Source: JADLGL01 sp963732865
GTDB lineage: Bacteria > Pseudomonadota > Alphaproteobacteria > Rhizobiales > Kaistiaceae
Assembly: GCA_963732865.1 (NCBI GenBank)
Contig: CAVTBC010000004.1
Coordinates: 248,001 to 312,000 of the forward strand
DNA length: 64,000 bases
Reading direction: 5' to 3'
Numbering within the stretch: position 1 is the first letter of the stretch; every line of letters starts with the position of its first letter. Position numbers and translations under genes: made by a program. Under the pieces are notes generated by a model that was not told the DNA's origin, searched no databases, and saw nothing but the letters and a program-made list of their open reading frames with translations. This document shows positions 53,336 through 62,212 of this stretch, one piece after another.

Positions 53336-53737
53336 TAAATAGCTCCTTTCTTTGGTGGCGACGCAGATAGCGAACCCGATTTCGGCGCCGTCGCCGGTCT
53401 GTCGTCGGATCGGGTTGGAGATGAAGGGGCTAATCCGTCGGCATTGAGCCGGTAGCGCGGGATGCCGCTCCGCCTCGGCTGCTTCTGATCTTCGATCGAG
53501 CTTGCTTCCGGCTGAGGCATGACATTCGCCGATGAAATGCGTTCGGCGGCGCGTGCGGCCTGCCATGCCGCAACCTCGTCGGCAAACCAGCCGACGGCAC
53601 GCTTCGACAGCCTTGCCGGCTGGGGGAATTCGCCGCGGGCGATGAGCTCTTCCCGCTGTGTTCGCCGGAGACCCGATGCCTTAAATATTAGCTTCCTCGC
53701 CGCGGATGATCTCCCGCAGCATCGGCCGGTCTGACAT
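53335..53737 (-). pseudogene. AlpA-family DNA-binding regulator with a +1 shift
   Basis: The ATG at 53737 reads SDRPMLREIIRGEEANI and then hits TAA. One base further (about 53682-53684) the AlpA-type helix-turn-helix 'ASGLRRTQREELIARGEF', 'PQPARLSKRAVGWFADEV' and AAWQAARAAE continues to 53335, followed by a disordered Pro/Ser tail of about 60 residues. AlpA proteins activate integrase/excision in P4-like elements. An extra T in the AAATATT-rich context explains the break. Confidence 0.7.
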
Positions 53738-53987
53738 ATCATCGACCATGGGTCGTCTATTCCTCTTGTGCAGCGCCGAAGAACGTTCTTCGGCTGCACA
53801 GGGAAACAAACTAAGGCCCGTGGGAGATAATCCCGCGCTTATCGTCAAAATGCCTACCCAGAGGCATCTTCGGCGTCCGTGCAGCTACTCTAGCGGGTGT
53901 CCGACAATTCGTTAAAGACCTGCGGATATTGGTGAAAATCAAACAGACCGCGCGCTTTCGTCGCGCCAAGCATTTTTCTCGCCCCTA
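53738..53987. other. Gap between alpA and integrase genes
   Basis: About 250 bp with no recognisable gene. It presumably holds the alpA promoter on the minus strand and the end of the integrase transcript. Confidence 0.4.
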
Positions 53988-55205
53988 TCAGGCTGTTTTG
54001 CCGATCTGCAGCACCGCGGCGGTCGAACTGGGCTTGGCACAGTACAGAGACCAGTCGGCCATCAACCGACGCCGCTTGTCGAGCAGATCGCCGCGCCGAT
54101 AGGCAGCCTCGACGGCATTCCCGACGACGTGCGCTAAGGCCATCTCGACGACATGGTTGGGGTAGGCCGTACGCTCTGCCGCCCAGTCGCGAAAGGTCGA
54201 GCGGAAACCGTGCACGGTGACGTCCGTGCGGCCCATGCGGCGCAGGACGGATGTCATCGCCATGTTGCTGAGTCCGGCGCGCGCTTGCCCCCGATGAAGA
54301 TGTGCGCGTTGCCTTCGTCCCGCGGCAATGACGCAAGAAGGTTTAGGGCGGCGTCATCCAGTGGTACGCGCTGGTTTCTGCCGGCTTTCATGCGCGCGGC
54401 CGGGATAGTCCATAGCTTCGCGCCGAAGTCGATCTCGTCCCACGTCGCACCAATGGTCTCGCCGGTGCGAGCGGCGGTAAGAATGGTCCATTCCAGCGCC
54501 CGTGCAGCGATGCCTTCTTGGTCCCGCAGCTCGGCTGCGAAGTCGCCGATCTCGACGAAGGGCAAGGCCGGGTGATGCTCGACCTTCGCCACGGCCGACA
54601 GCGGCGGTAAGACCTTGTCGAGATTGTCGCGCCACGAGGCCGGGTTCGTTGCTGTGCGGTAGCCGCGGACGGTGGCCCAGGCGAGGACCGCCTCGATGCG
54701 GGCGCGGATGCGGCCGGCGGTCTCCGGGATTGTGGTCCAGATCGGCTCTAAGACCGAAAGCACATGGCCGAGATCAATATCGCCGACAGATAGGCGGCCG
54801 ACCTTAGCGAAGACATGATTTTGGAGCGAGGCGATGAACTGCCGCCGGTGTGTCTCGTTCTTCCACCGAATCTCCTGGGCGTCGTTATATCGACGAGCCG
54901 CCGTCTCGAACGTCATCGCCTTGGTCGCCGTACGGGCGCGCTTGGCCTTGGCCTCTGTACGCGCCTCAAGCGGGTCGATGTCGTCGAGCAGCGACAGCCG
55001 CGCCCGGTGCGCGCGTACACGCGCCTCGGCGAGCGTCACGGTGTGGAGTGGCCCGAGCCCCATCATACGTTCCCGGCCGTCCCGCTCGTTAGCGGAACAC
55101 CCACGACCGTGCTCCGGTCTTGGTGATCTGGAGCAGCAGACCGTGTTCGTCACGATACCGTCCCGGCGTCGTCAGCGTGGCGACCTTCCTTGCCGTCAAT
55201 GTCAT
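53988..55205 (-). pseudogene. P4-type tyrosine recombinase (integrase), two frameshifts
   Basis: The ATG at 55205 reads MTLTARKVATLTTPGRYRD to SWVFR, then meets TAA. Removing one base near 55090 continues as 'YERDGRERMMGLGPLHTVTL' (the DUF4102-like arm domain). The core and catalytic domain run to about 54270, where one missing base shifts to 'GLSNMAMTSVLRRMG'. The catalytic residues are all there in the joined reading: Arg in LTAARTGE, HGFR, the LAHVVG His and the AAYRRGD Tyr. The corrected length is about 405 aa, normal for island integrases. It lies 171 bp inside the right attachment site. As written it is inactive. Confidence 0.85.
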
Positions 55206-55375
55206 CTGAATCTCCCGTGGCAACCCCGGCGGAGACCCCCGCCGCAGCTAGCGGTTGCCTGCAGAGATATATCGGTGTCTCGCGATGGGACTTTAAGACC
55301 CAACTCACTGATATAATTCGATTATTAAGCCGTCTAGCGTTGCTTTGCGACGCTTACCGAACGCAAAGGACGGGA

Positions 55376-55390
55376 AGGCGAGGCCTCCAA
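55376..55390 (+). repeat. Right attachment site (attR) direct repeat
   Basis: AGGCGAGGCCTCCAA is identical to the 3' end of tRNA-Cys at 48145-48159. The bases before it (GGACGGGA) are not tRNA-like, so only the crossover core is duplicated. It lies 19 bp from the stop of the DUF616 gene. Confidence 0.75.
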
Positions 55391-55408
55391 CTTTCTCCCT
55401 GTTTCACG

Positions 55409-56596
55409 CTAATCGGCGTCTGTTTCGGCGGCGCCTTTTGCCTGGCGGTGATGGCCGTAAAGGACGCGCGGGTCGTTATGCATTTCGACGCCGCGGGGCG
55501 CCAAGTAGCGGAGCGTGATGCCGGGGTGGTTGCGCAATGCCGGATTGAAGCTCAGCTGGTCGCGGCGGCTGCCGCTTTCGATCATCTCCCACCAATCATC
55601 CAGCAACGCCGCAACCTCCGCCCTGCGATGGCGGTACACCATCATGCAACTGGTGATGAGGCCGCTATGCTCCGGATAGCCTGACGCCCGCAAACGGGCG
55701 ATCTGTTGGCGCATGACGGCAGGGTCATCCTTGTCGAGAGCCAGGCATTCTTCCAACTCGTCATAGACGCAGTCGCGATCCGGATGATGCCAGGCGATGA
55801 TGTCGCCATCGGCATTCTCCTCGGAAACGAAATCCTCGGGCAGGGCGGCAAGCCGCAGATTGCCGTCCATCCAGATCGACCAGTCATGCTCGGGAAAATA
55901 ACGGTGCGGGTGCGTCTTGACGAAACGCGCCATGCGGGTCGCGTCGGCGGCGGCAAAATCGAAGGACCGCTTTTGCCAGACCGAACCGGCAGGAACCTCG
56001 CCATCGGTGAACAGAAAATAGTCGGCGGCGGGGTCGATCACCGTCGGTTCGCGCACCGTGTCATAGCCGCCGATGACGGCGGTGAAGACCGCCATGCGGC
56101 CGAGCTGACGTCGCGACCGCCGCACCTCCGGCGTCTTCATCATGCCGATTTCCCATTCGCTGTTCGGCGGCGGGGCTTCCGGGATCGGCTCGGCGGCAGG
56201 GGCGGCATCGGCCTTCGGTGGCCGGTTTCGCAGGGCAGGGATCGCGCGCAATGGAGCGGTCAGCCGCCAGCTCCAGGTTTGCTGCATCCGGACGAGTTCT
56301 TCCTCGGCCCGGCGCTTGGCCACAGTGGCGCTCTCCGCCACCTCCTTCGCTTCGGCGAGCCGCTTGTCACGATGCGCCACACGCTTGTTCAGCGTGACAA
56401 TGCGCTTGTCGCGCTTGCCGAGCAGCCGGCGCCATTCGGCCTCTCGTTCCTCGCTCAGCTTGCCGAGCTCATCGATGCGGGCATCCCGTTCGGCCAGCTG
56501 CCTAGTCAGGGCCGCGACCCCAACTGCGCCAGCATCGGCCGTACCCTCGGGGTGATCGGCCTCGGCGCTTGGCGTCTTGGATTCCTTGGCGGCCAT
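55409..56596 (-). CDS. DUF616 glycosyltransferase-like protein with coiled coil
   Basis: I start this at the ATG at 56596 (395 aa), which has AGGA just upstream. ATGs at 56755 and 56782 extend it by 53-62 residues of unconvincing sequence. Residues about 25-115 form a charged coiled coil ('RQLAERDARIDELGKLSEER'), then TWSWRLTAPLRA, a linker seen in polysaccharide transferases. The C-terminal domain has 'FTAVIGGYDTVREP', 'DWSIWMDGNLRL' (DxN near the metal site) and DQLSFNPALR, the DUF616/TOD1-like pattern. Likely a cytoplasmic glycosyltransferase of the locus, now separated from it by the island. Confidence 0.75.
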   Translation of the reverse strand: MAAKESKTPSAEADHPEGTADAGAVGVAALTRQLAERDARIDELGKLSEEREAEWRRLLGKRDKRIVTLNKRVAHRDKRLAEAKEVAESATVAKRRAEEELVRMQQTWSWRLTAPLRAIPALRNRPPKADAAPAAEPIPEAPPPNSEWEIGMMKTPEVRRSRRQLGRMAVFTAVIGGYDTVREPTVIDPAADYFLFTDGEVPAGSVWQKRSFDFAAADATRMARFVKTHPHRYFPEHDWSIWMDGNLRLAALPEDFVSEENADGDIIAWHHPDRDCVYDELEECLALDKDDPAVMRQQIARLRASGYPEHSGLITSCMMVYRHRRAEVAALLDDWWEMIESGSRRDQLSFNPALRNHPGITLRYLAPRGVEMHNDPRVLYGHHRQAKGAAETDAD

Positions 56597-56825
56597 TGTC
56601 CTGGCATTCGGTGGACGAACGGGCATCAATGCGATCGGCGGCAATCCCGTCGCGTCATATGTCGATAGTGCCAGCTTCCGAACTGGATTGTCGGCTGGCG
56701 CAAAACAGCGTTCAACCTCGCACGGCCGCGGGGCGATGCCAATTGTGCTGGGCATGCTGTGACTAGATGTTAATTGAAGCACCGTTATGGCAGCGGCGGC
56801 TTCAATTGACGGCGAAGACGGACCG

Positions 56826-58256
56826 ATGGCGCGTGTGACACCTGTGATCCTTTCCGGCGGGACGGGGACCCGGCTCTGGCCGCTGTCGCGCCAATCCTAT
56901 CCGAAGCAATTGTTGGCGCTTGCCGGGGAAAACACGTTGCTGCAGGAGGCGGTGCTCCGCGCCGGCGATCGCGCGATTTTCGCGCCGGCGATGGTGGTGG
57001 CCAATGTCGAGCACCGGTTCATCATCGCCGAGCAGCTGCGCGCCGCCGGCGTCAATGACGCGCGCGTCATCCTTGAACCTGTCGGGCGCAATACGGCGCC
57101 GGCCGTGGCCGTGGCAGCCCTGCGGGCGGTTGCCGCCGATCCCGACGCCGTGATCCTCGTGATGCCGTCCGACCATGTCATCACCGATCCCGCGGCCTTC
57201 CTCACGGCGGTGCAGGCAGCCCTTGCCGCGGCAAGCGAAGGCGCGTTGGTGCTGTTCGGCATGCTGCCGACGCGGCCGGAGACCGGCTTTGGCTACATCA
57301 AGCCGGGTGCAGCGCTGGCGGGCGGGGCCGTGCACAAGGTGGCGGCATTCGTCGAGAAGCCCGACGCGGCGACGGCGGAGCGCTATGTGGCCGAGGGCTA
57401 TCTGTGGAACTCCGGCATTTTCCTGCTACCGGCCAAGGGTGTGCTTGAGGCCTTGGCGCGCCATGCGCCAGCCGTGTTGGAAGCCGCGAGGGAAGCCCTT
57501 GCCGGTGCCTCGAGCGATCTCGATTTCTGCCGCCTCAGCGAGGTCTTCGCCGCCGCCCCGGCGATCTCGATCGACCGCGCGGTGATGGAGAAGACCGACC
57601 GAGCGGCGGTGCTGCCGGCGAGCTTCGGCTGGAGCGACGCGGGCACATGGTCGGGCTTGTGGGAACTCTCGCCGCGCGATGCCGACGGCAATGTCCGCAT
57701 CGGCGAGGTGGCGACGATCGCCACGCATAATTCCTACGTCCGCAGCGAAGGGCCGGTGGTGACGACGCTCGGCGTTGACGATCTTGTCGTCGTGGCGACG
57801 GCCGATGCCGTGCTGGTCGCCGCGAAGGGCGCCGATCAGCGCGTGTCGGAACTGGTCGAGCTGCTCAAGAGCAATGGCAGCGAGGCGGCGACGCAGAGCC
57901 CCTGGGTGCATCGGCCATGGGGCTATTATCAGTCCGTCCATGCCGGCGACCGGTTTCAGGTGAAGCGGATCACGGTCAATCCCGGCGCGCGCTTATCACT
58001 GCAGCGGCACAAGCACCGTGCCGAGCATTGGGTGGTGGTCAACGGCACGGCGCTGGTGACGCGCGATGATGAACTGCTGACGGTGCGGGAGAATGAGTCA
58101 GTCTTCCTGCCGCTCGGCTGCGTCCACCGGCTGGAGAACCCGGCAGAAACGCCGCTGAACCTCATCGAGGTGCAGTCCGGCTCTTATCTCGGCGAAGACG
58201 ATATCGAGCGGCTTGAGGACGATTTCGCCCGCATCGAAGAGGACGCCGCGCGCTAG
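56826..58256 (+). CDS. manC: Bifunctional mannose-1-phosphate guanylyltransferase / mannose-6-phosphate isomerase
   Basis: The 476 residues start at the ATG at 56826 (ARVTPVILSGGTGTRLWPLS); an upstream ATG at 56787 lacks homologous sequence. The N-terminal nucleotidyltransferase has SGGTGTRLWPLSR, 'YPKQLLAL', VMPSDHVI, 'FVEKPDAATAERYV' and 'LWNSGIFLLPA'. The C-terminal type-II PMI cupin has HRPWGYYQSV and metal-binding QRHKHRAEHW. It makes GDP-mannose, also a precursor of GDP-rhamnose/fucose/perosamine. Length is normal. Confidence 0.95.
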   Translation: MARVTPVILSGGTGTRLWPLSRQSYPKQLLALAGENTLLQEAVLRAGDRAIFAPAMVVANVEHRFIIAEQLRAAGVNDARVILEPVGRNTAPAVAVAALRAVAADPDAVILVMPSDHVITDPAAFLTAVQAALAAASEGALVLFGMLPTRPETGFGYIKPGAALAGGAVHKVAAFVEKPDAATAERYVAEGYLWNSGIFLLPAKGVLEALARHAPAVLEAAREALAGASSDLDFCRLSEVFAAAPAISIDRAVMEKTDRAAVLPASFGWSDAGTWSGLWELSPRDADGNVRIGEVATIATHNSYVRSEGPVVTTLGVDDLVVVATADAVLVAAKGADQRVSELVELLKSNGSEAATQSPWVHRPWGYYQSVHAGDRFQVKRITVNPGARLSLQRHKHRAEHWVVVNGTALVTRDDELLTVRENESVFLPLGCVHRLENPAETPLNLIEVQSGSYLGEDDIERLEDDFARIEEDAAR

Positions 58257-58298
58257 CGGCGGGCCTGCGAGCCTTGGCGATGCCAAGTTAGGCGCGGG

Positions 58299-58430
58299 CT
58301 AGAAGTCGCCGCCGTCGGTCGGCTCGAAATCGAAGCGGCCGAACGGATCGTGCAGCTCGACGGGCGGCCGCTCGGGGACCTGCGCCTCGGCCGGCTTGTG
58401 GTGCTCGGCCTCGCTCTTGTTCTCGCCCAT
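58299..58430 (-). CDS. Small hydrophilic protein (43 aa)
   Basis: The ATG at 58430 is preceded by a strong GGAGGCGG 3-4 bp upstream. The product begins MGENKSEAEHHKPAEAQ and ends 'GRFDFEPTDGGDF'. It is charged and probably disordered. The good ribosome site argues it is real, but the family is unknown. Between it and the gene at 58674 there are about 240 bp with nothing recognised. Confidence 0.5.
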   Translation of the reverse strand: MGENKSEAEHHKPAEAQVPERPPVELHDPFGRFDFEPTDGGDF

Positions 58431-58673
58431 ATCCGCCTCCAATCGAACTCGAAACAGGAATGGACCAAACTCGCCGGTCACGAACAAGACGAAAACCGAG
58501 GCGGCTGGGCCAAACTCGCGGCAGGCCTTGGTGGCGCGGGCCGCAAACCCAAGGATTCGGCCTTATGGGGTTAACGCGCGGTTACCGCGCCACATAAGTT
58601 TTGAAGAATCTGTGACCATCCTGCAATAGCAGAACCGTGGGCCAGCACGTCGCGCGTGTGGCCAGCGGGGCGG

Positions 58674-59810
58674 CTATTGCGGCACGATCTTGTAGATCGC
58701 GCCGCCATGCACCAGCAGACGGCCCTCCTGCACGACGACATAGAGTTCGCCGGCCGCATCGAGGCCGAATGAGTTGATCGCCCCGAGATTGCCCATCACC
58801 GGCGTCCAGTCTTCCATCGCGCCGGTCGCGGTGTCGATCGAACGGACCCAGCCGGAACACCAATCGGCGAAGAAATACTGGCCGTCGAGCTCCGGGATTG
58901 CCTCGCCGCGATAGACATAGCCGCCGGTGACGGAGCAGCCGTCGGCGTGGGTGTAGGCGTAGGTTGGCAGTTTGAGGCCCGCCTCGTCGCAGCTGTCGGT
59001 CAGGTAGCAATAGGGGCCTTCCATGATGCTCCAGCCGAAATTCACTGGCGCATCGGCCAATTCGAAATCGTCGATCTCCTCCCAGGTGTCCTGGCCGACA
59101 TCGCCTATCCAGATGTGGTCTCCGTCGAACGAGGCGCGCCAGGGATTGCGCAGCCCCCAGGCCACCACCTCCGGCTCGGCGGCTCCATCGACACCGAGGC
59201 GGAAGATCGTGCCCATGAGCGTGTCGATGTTCTGTCCGTGGCCGTAGGGATCGTTGGTGCCGCCGCCGTCGCCGGAGCCGACATAGAGCAAGCCGTCCGG
59301 TCCGAAGGCGATCCAGCCGCCATTGTGCCGCCAGGTCGGGCGATCGATGTCGAGCAGCGAATGCGCGCTGTCCGGGTCGGCGAGGTCGGGATCGTCAGCC
59401 GAGACCTGGTATTCGACGACATGGGACTGAAAGCCGCCGTCAATGGCCGTCGTGTAGTAAACGAAGAAGCGGCCGTTTTCGGCGTAATCCGGATGGAAGG
59501 CGAGGCCGAGCAGGCCCTGTTCGGGGCCCAGTTCGACAATGTGGCTGAGGTCGAGGAAGGGCTGGTCGAGAAGTACGCCGTCTTTGATGACGCGGATCCG
59601 ACCGAGCTTCTCGAGCACGAACAGCCTTGGGTCGCCCGGCGGCGAGGTGAGGAAGGTCGGCGCATCGAGATTGTCGGTGATCAGTTCGGCCGCGATTGTC
59701 TGGTCGCCGGTGGGCGGCGGCGGCGGCGGGCTGGGCTGCGCCTCCTGATAGGCAACGGCGATCAGCGCCGCCACTATGACGGCGCTGATCAAGATCGAAT
59801 AACGGCGCAT
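58674..59810 (-). CDS. PQQ-dependent sugar (glucose/sorbosone) dehydrogenase family protein
   Basis: This 378-residue exported protein has an N-terminal hydrophobic signal/anchor (about 1-20) followed by a Pro-rich linker. A six-bladed beta-propeller follows: 'ELITDNLDAPTFLTSPPGDP', 'EQGLLGLAFHPDYAENGRFF', 'RHNGGWIAFGPDGLLYVGSG', 'VVAWGLRNPWRASFDGDHIW' and 'IGDVGQDTWEEI'. This is the soluble GSDH/aldose sugar dehydrogenase family; the H.G and RNPWR residues match PQQ/Ca sites. It would act in the periplasm on sugars. Some family members lack activity, so the substrate is open. Confidence 0.88.
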   Translation of the reverse strand: MRRYSILISAVIVAALIAVAYQEAQPSPPPPPPTGDQTIAAELITDNLDAPTFLTSPPGDPRLFVLEKLGRIRVIKDGVLLDQPFLDLSHIVELGPEQGLLGLAFHPDYAENGRFFVYYTTAIDGGFQSHVVEYQVSADDPDLADPDSAHSLLDIDRPTWRHNGGWIAFGPDGLLYVGSGDGGGTNDPYGHGQNIDTLMGTIFRLGVDGAAEPEVVAWGLRNPWRASFDGDHIWIGDVGQDTWEEIDDFELADAPVNFGWSIMEGPYCYLTDSCDEAGLKLPTYAYTHADGCSVTGGYVYRGEAIPELDGQYFFADWCSGWVRSIDTATGAMEDWTPVMGNLGAINSFGLDAAGELYVVVQEGRLLVHGGAIYKIVPQ

Positions 59811-59935
59811 CGCTTCCCCCAGTCTGCGTAGCGTCCTCGGGCATAGGCGGGATCGCGGTCAAGGTGGAAGCCCGCGGCCTTCACAAATGTCCGCAATCCA
59901 CGGCCGGTTGCCCGGTGCGCCGCGAAACGCCGAGA

Positions 59936-60898
59936 TCAGGGGCAGTATAGCGTTTGCCCCTGTGCGCCGCGTGCGGCGAGGTCGAGATGGAAGTGGTCGT
60001 CGTGGAGGTCGACGCCGGGGCCGAGCACGGTGGTGAATGGCCCGCAGGCATCGGCGCGGATCGCGGTCAGGAACTGCGCGGCCGGTTCCGTGTCGTCAGC
60101 GAAGGGCTGGACGTCGACCCACGTGCCGTCCTGGAGGCGGAAGGCGGAAACGTCGATGGCGTTGCCGAAGGCGTGCTCGGAAAGCTGCGCCGTCGGGTCG
60201 TTGTTGCGGCCGCGGCAGGCATAAGAGCCGGCGACGCGGATGCCGGTCACCCATTGGCCGAGCATCGAATGCGCCGCGGGCTGGACGTCTTCCTCGAGCC
60301 ACCGGGTCAGGGCGCCGGCGACGGAGCAATCGACCAGCGCGGCCGGCTCAAGCGCCACGGCAAACTGGCCGAGGCCGACGGTGTGAATCTCAAGCGGTGC
60401 GGCGATGCCGCAGGCGCCGTCCTGGATCGGCGCCTGCATGACGCCGTCGATGGCAAGCCCGGCCAGCTGCAGGCGGCAGGCGTCCGCGGCCTCGGCGGTG
60501 GAAATCGGCGTGAAGCCCGCCGGCGGCAGGGCGGCGATGGCCTCGCCGCCGCGCGGATTGGGCGCGGGGACGGGCGGGGCCGGCGGTTCTGCGGGCGTAT
60601 CGGCGTTGGCGACGGTCAGCCGCAAATCGGTTGAATTCGCCGGCCGTGGCCTCGGGATCGGCACCGGACCGGTCGGCGCTACGGCCGCGATCTCGGCGGC
60701 GGGCGGCTGTTCGGGTGAGACGGCCGCACCGGGATTGGCGGTCGCGGCGAGGGTGGCGGCAATGCCGGCGAAGAAGCGTTCGATCGGGCCCAAGGCATTG
60801 CCTTCCTTGACGGCGGCGACGGTCAAGCCCGTTCGGCGCCGAGGACCCCTCGCAGCGCCGATCATGCCGCGGGCTGCGACTTCCGCGCAAGCCGCCAT
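59936..60898 (-). CDS. Extensin-like_C domain protein (putative peptidoglycan Zn-hydrolase)
   Basis: The 320 residues start at the ATG at 60898 (60907 is an alternative; a GGAAAGG site serves either). Everything upstream to 61297 in this frame is the antisense of ispG. After a Pro/Ala-rich linker ('GPVPIPRPRPANS') the C-terminal domain has 'VAGSYACRGRNN', 'SEHAFGNAIDVSAF' (H and D ligands) and DDHFHLDL (HxH). This is the Zn-binding pattern of the D-Ala-D-Ala carboxypeptidase-like Extensin-like_C family in Rhizobiales. Likely periplasmic and acting on the cell wall. Confidence 0.88.
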   Translation of the reverse strand: MAACAEVAARGMIGAARGPRRRTGLTVAAVKEGNALGPIERFFAGIAATLAATANPGAAVSPEQPPAAEIAAVAPTGPVPIPRPRPANSTDLRLTVANADTPAEPPAPPVPAPNPRGGEAIAALPPAGFTPISTAEAADACRLQLAGLAIDGVMQAPIQDGACGIAAPLEIHTVGLGQFAVALEPAALVDCSVAGALTRWLEEDVQPAAHSMLGQWVTGIRVAGSYACRGRNNDPTAQLSEHAFGNAIDVSAFRLQDGTWVDVQPFADDTEPAAQFLTAIRADACGPFTTVLGPGVDLHDDHFHLDLAARGAQGQTLYCP

Positions 60899-60964
60899 GA
60901 TTTGCATACCTTTCCGTGCGAGCCTATGTCGAAGTCCCCGCGCGGGAAGCCGCGGAGTGCCTCG

Positions 60965-62212
60965 ATGAATGTGAACCCGCCCAGTCCTTTCGATGTTGCC
61001 GCGCCCATGCCGCGCCGGCGCTCGGTCGCCGTCGATGTCGGCGGCGTGACCGTCGGCGGCGGCGCGCCGATCGTCGTGCAGTCGATGACCAACACCGACA
61101 CGGCGGACGTCGCCGCGACGGTTTCCCAGGTCGAGGCGCTGTGGCGCGCGGGCTCGGAGCTGGTGCGCATCACGGTCGACCGCGACGAGGCGGCGGCGGC
61201 CGTGCCGCATATCCGCGAGCGGCTCGACGCGCGCGGCGTTCCCGTCCCGCTCATCGGCGACTTCCACTATATCGGCCACAAGCTCCTCGCCGAGCATCCG
61301 GCGGCGGCCGAGGCGCTGGCGAAATACCGCATCAATCCCGGCAATGTCGGTTTCGCCGACAAGCGCGACAAGCAGTTCGCGCAGCTGATCGAATTTGCGA
61401 TGCGCTACGGCAAGCCGGTCAGGATCGGCGTCAATTGGGGCTCGCTCGACCAGGCGCTGCTGACCAAGCTGATGGACGAGAACGCCGCCAGCGCCGCGCC
61501 GCTCGATGCCGATGCGGTGATGCGCGAGGCGATCGTCCAGTCGGCGCTGCTATCGGCCGCCGAGGCGGAGCGGCTCGGCCTGCCGCGCGACCGCATCATC
61601 CTCTCGGCGAAGGTCAGCCAGGTGCAGGATCTCATCGCCGTCTATGCCGATCTCGCCCGCCGCTCCGACCATGCGCTGCATCTCGGCCTCACCGAGGCCG
61701 GCATGGGCACCAAGGGCGTCGTCGCCTCGTCGGCGGCGCTCGGCGTTCTCCTGCAGCAGGGGATCGGCGACACCATCCGCATCTCGCTGACGCCGGAGCC
61801 GGGCGGCGACCGGACGCGCGAGGTGAAGGTGGCGCAGGAGCTTCTGCAGGTGATGGGCTTCCGCACGTTCACGCCCGTCGTCGCCGCCTGCCCCGGCTGC
61901 GGGCGGACGACCTCCACCGTGTTTCAGGAACTGGCGCAGCGGATCGAGGCGGACATCGCCGCCGCGATGCCGTCATGGCGCGAGAAATATCCCGGCGTCG
62001 AGGCGCTCCACGTCGCCGTCATGGGCTGCATCGTCAACGGCCCGGGCGAGTCGAAGCACGCCGATATCGGCATCTCGCTGCCGGGCACCGGCGAGCAGCC
62101 GGCGGCGCCGGTCTTCATCGACGGCAAGAAGGCCGTCACCCTCCGCGGCGCCAACATCGCCGACGAGTTCAGGTCGCTCGTCGCGGAGTATGTGGAAAGA
62201 CGGTGGGGTTAG
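60965..62212 (+). CDS. ispG: 4-hydroxy-3-methylbut-2-en-1-yl diphosphate synthase IspG
   Basis: The 415 residues start at the ATG at 60965 with GGAG 8 bp upstream; ATGs at 60902 and 60926 are alternatives. It performs the sixth MEP-pathway step (MEcPP to HMBPP) with a [4Fe-4S] cluster. Motifs are 'APIVVQSMTNTDTADV', 'LIGDFHYIGHKLL', 'YRINPGNVGF' and the cluster ligands CPGCGRTT plus GCIVNGPGE. The length is right for the direct (non-plant) type. Its stop overlaps by 4 bp the end of an AT-richer, acquired-looking gene on the other strand. Confidence 0.96.
   Translation: MNVNPPSPFDVAAPMPRRRSVAVDVGGVTVGGGAPIVVQSMTNTDTADVAATVSQVEALWRAGSELVRITVDRDEAAAAVPHIRERLDARGVPVPLIGDFHYIGHKLLAEHPAAAEALAKYRINPGNVGFADKRDKQFAQLIEFAMRYGKPVRIGVNWGSLDQALLTKLMDENAASAAPLDADAVMREAIVQSALLSAAEAERLGLPRDRIILSAKVSQVQDLIAVYADLARRSDHALHLGLTEAGMGTKGVVASSAALGVLLQQGIGDTIRISLTPEPGGDRTREVKVAQELLQVMGFRTFTPVVAACPGCGRTTSTVFQELAQRIEADIAAAMPSWREKYPGVEALHVAVMGCIVNGPGESKHADIGISLPGTGEQPAAPVFIDGKKAVTLRGANIADEFRSLVAEYVERRWG

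Larger units (their letters stand above)
48145..55390. mobile_element. Decayed integrative element (genomic island) in tRNA-Cys
   Basis: The element is bounded by two exact copies of AGGCGAGGCCTCCAA (48145-48159 in the tRNA 3' end, and 55376-55390). Inside are, from the right end, a phage-type integrase, an alpA-type gene, a small partner gene, a replication-like gene, GT32 relics and prophage-like fragments, with visibly mixed base composition. Most genes carry frameshifts or stops, so the element is probably immobile. It lies between an O-methyltransferase and a DUF616 glycosyltransferase-like gene, splitting the polysaccharide locus. Confidence 0.75.
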
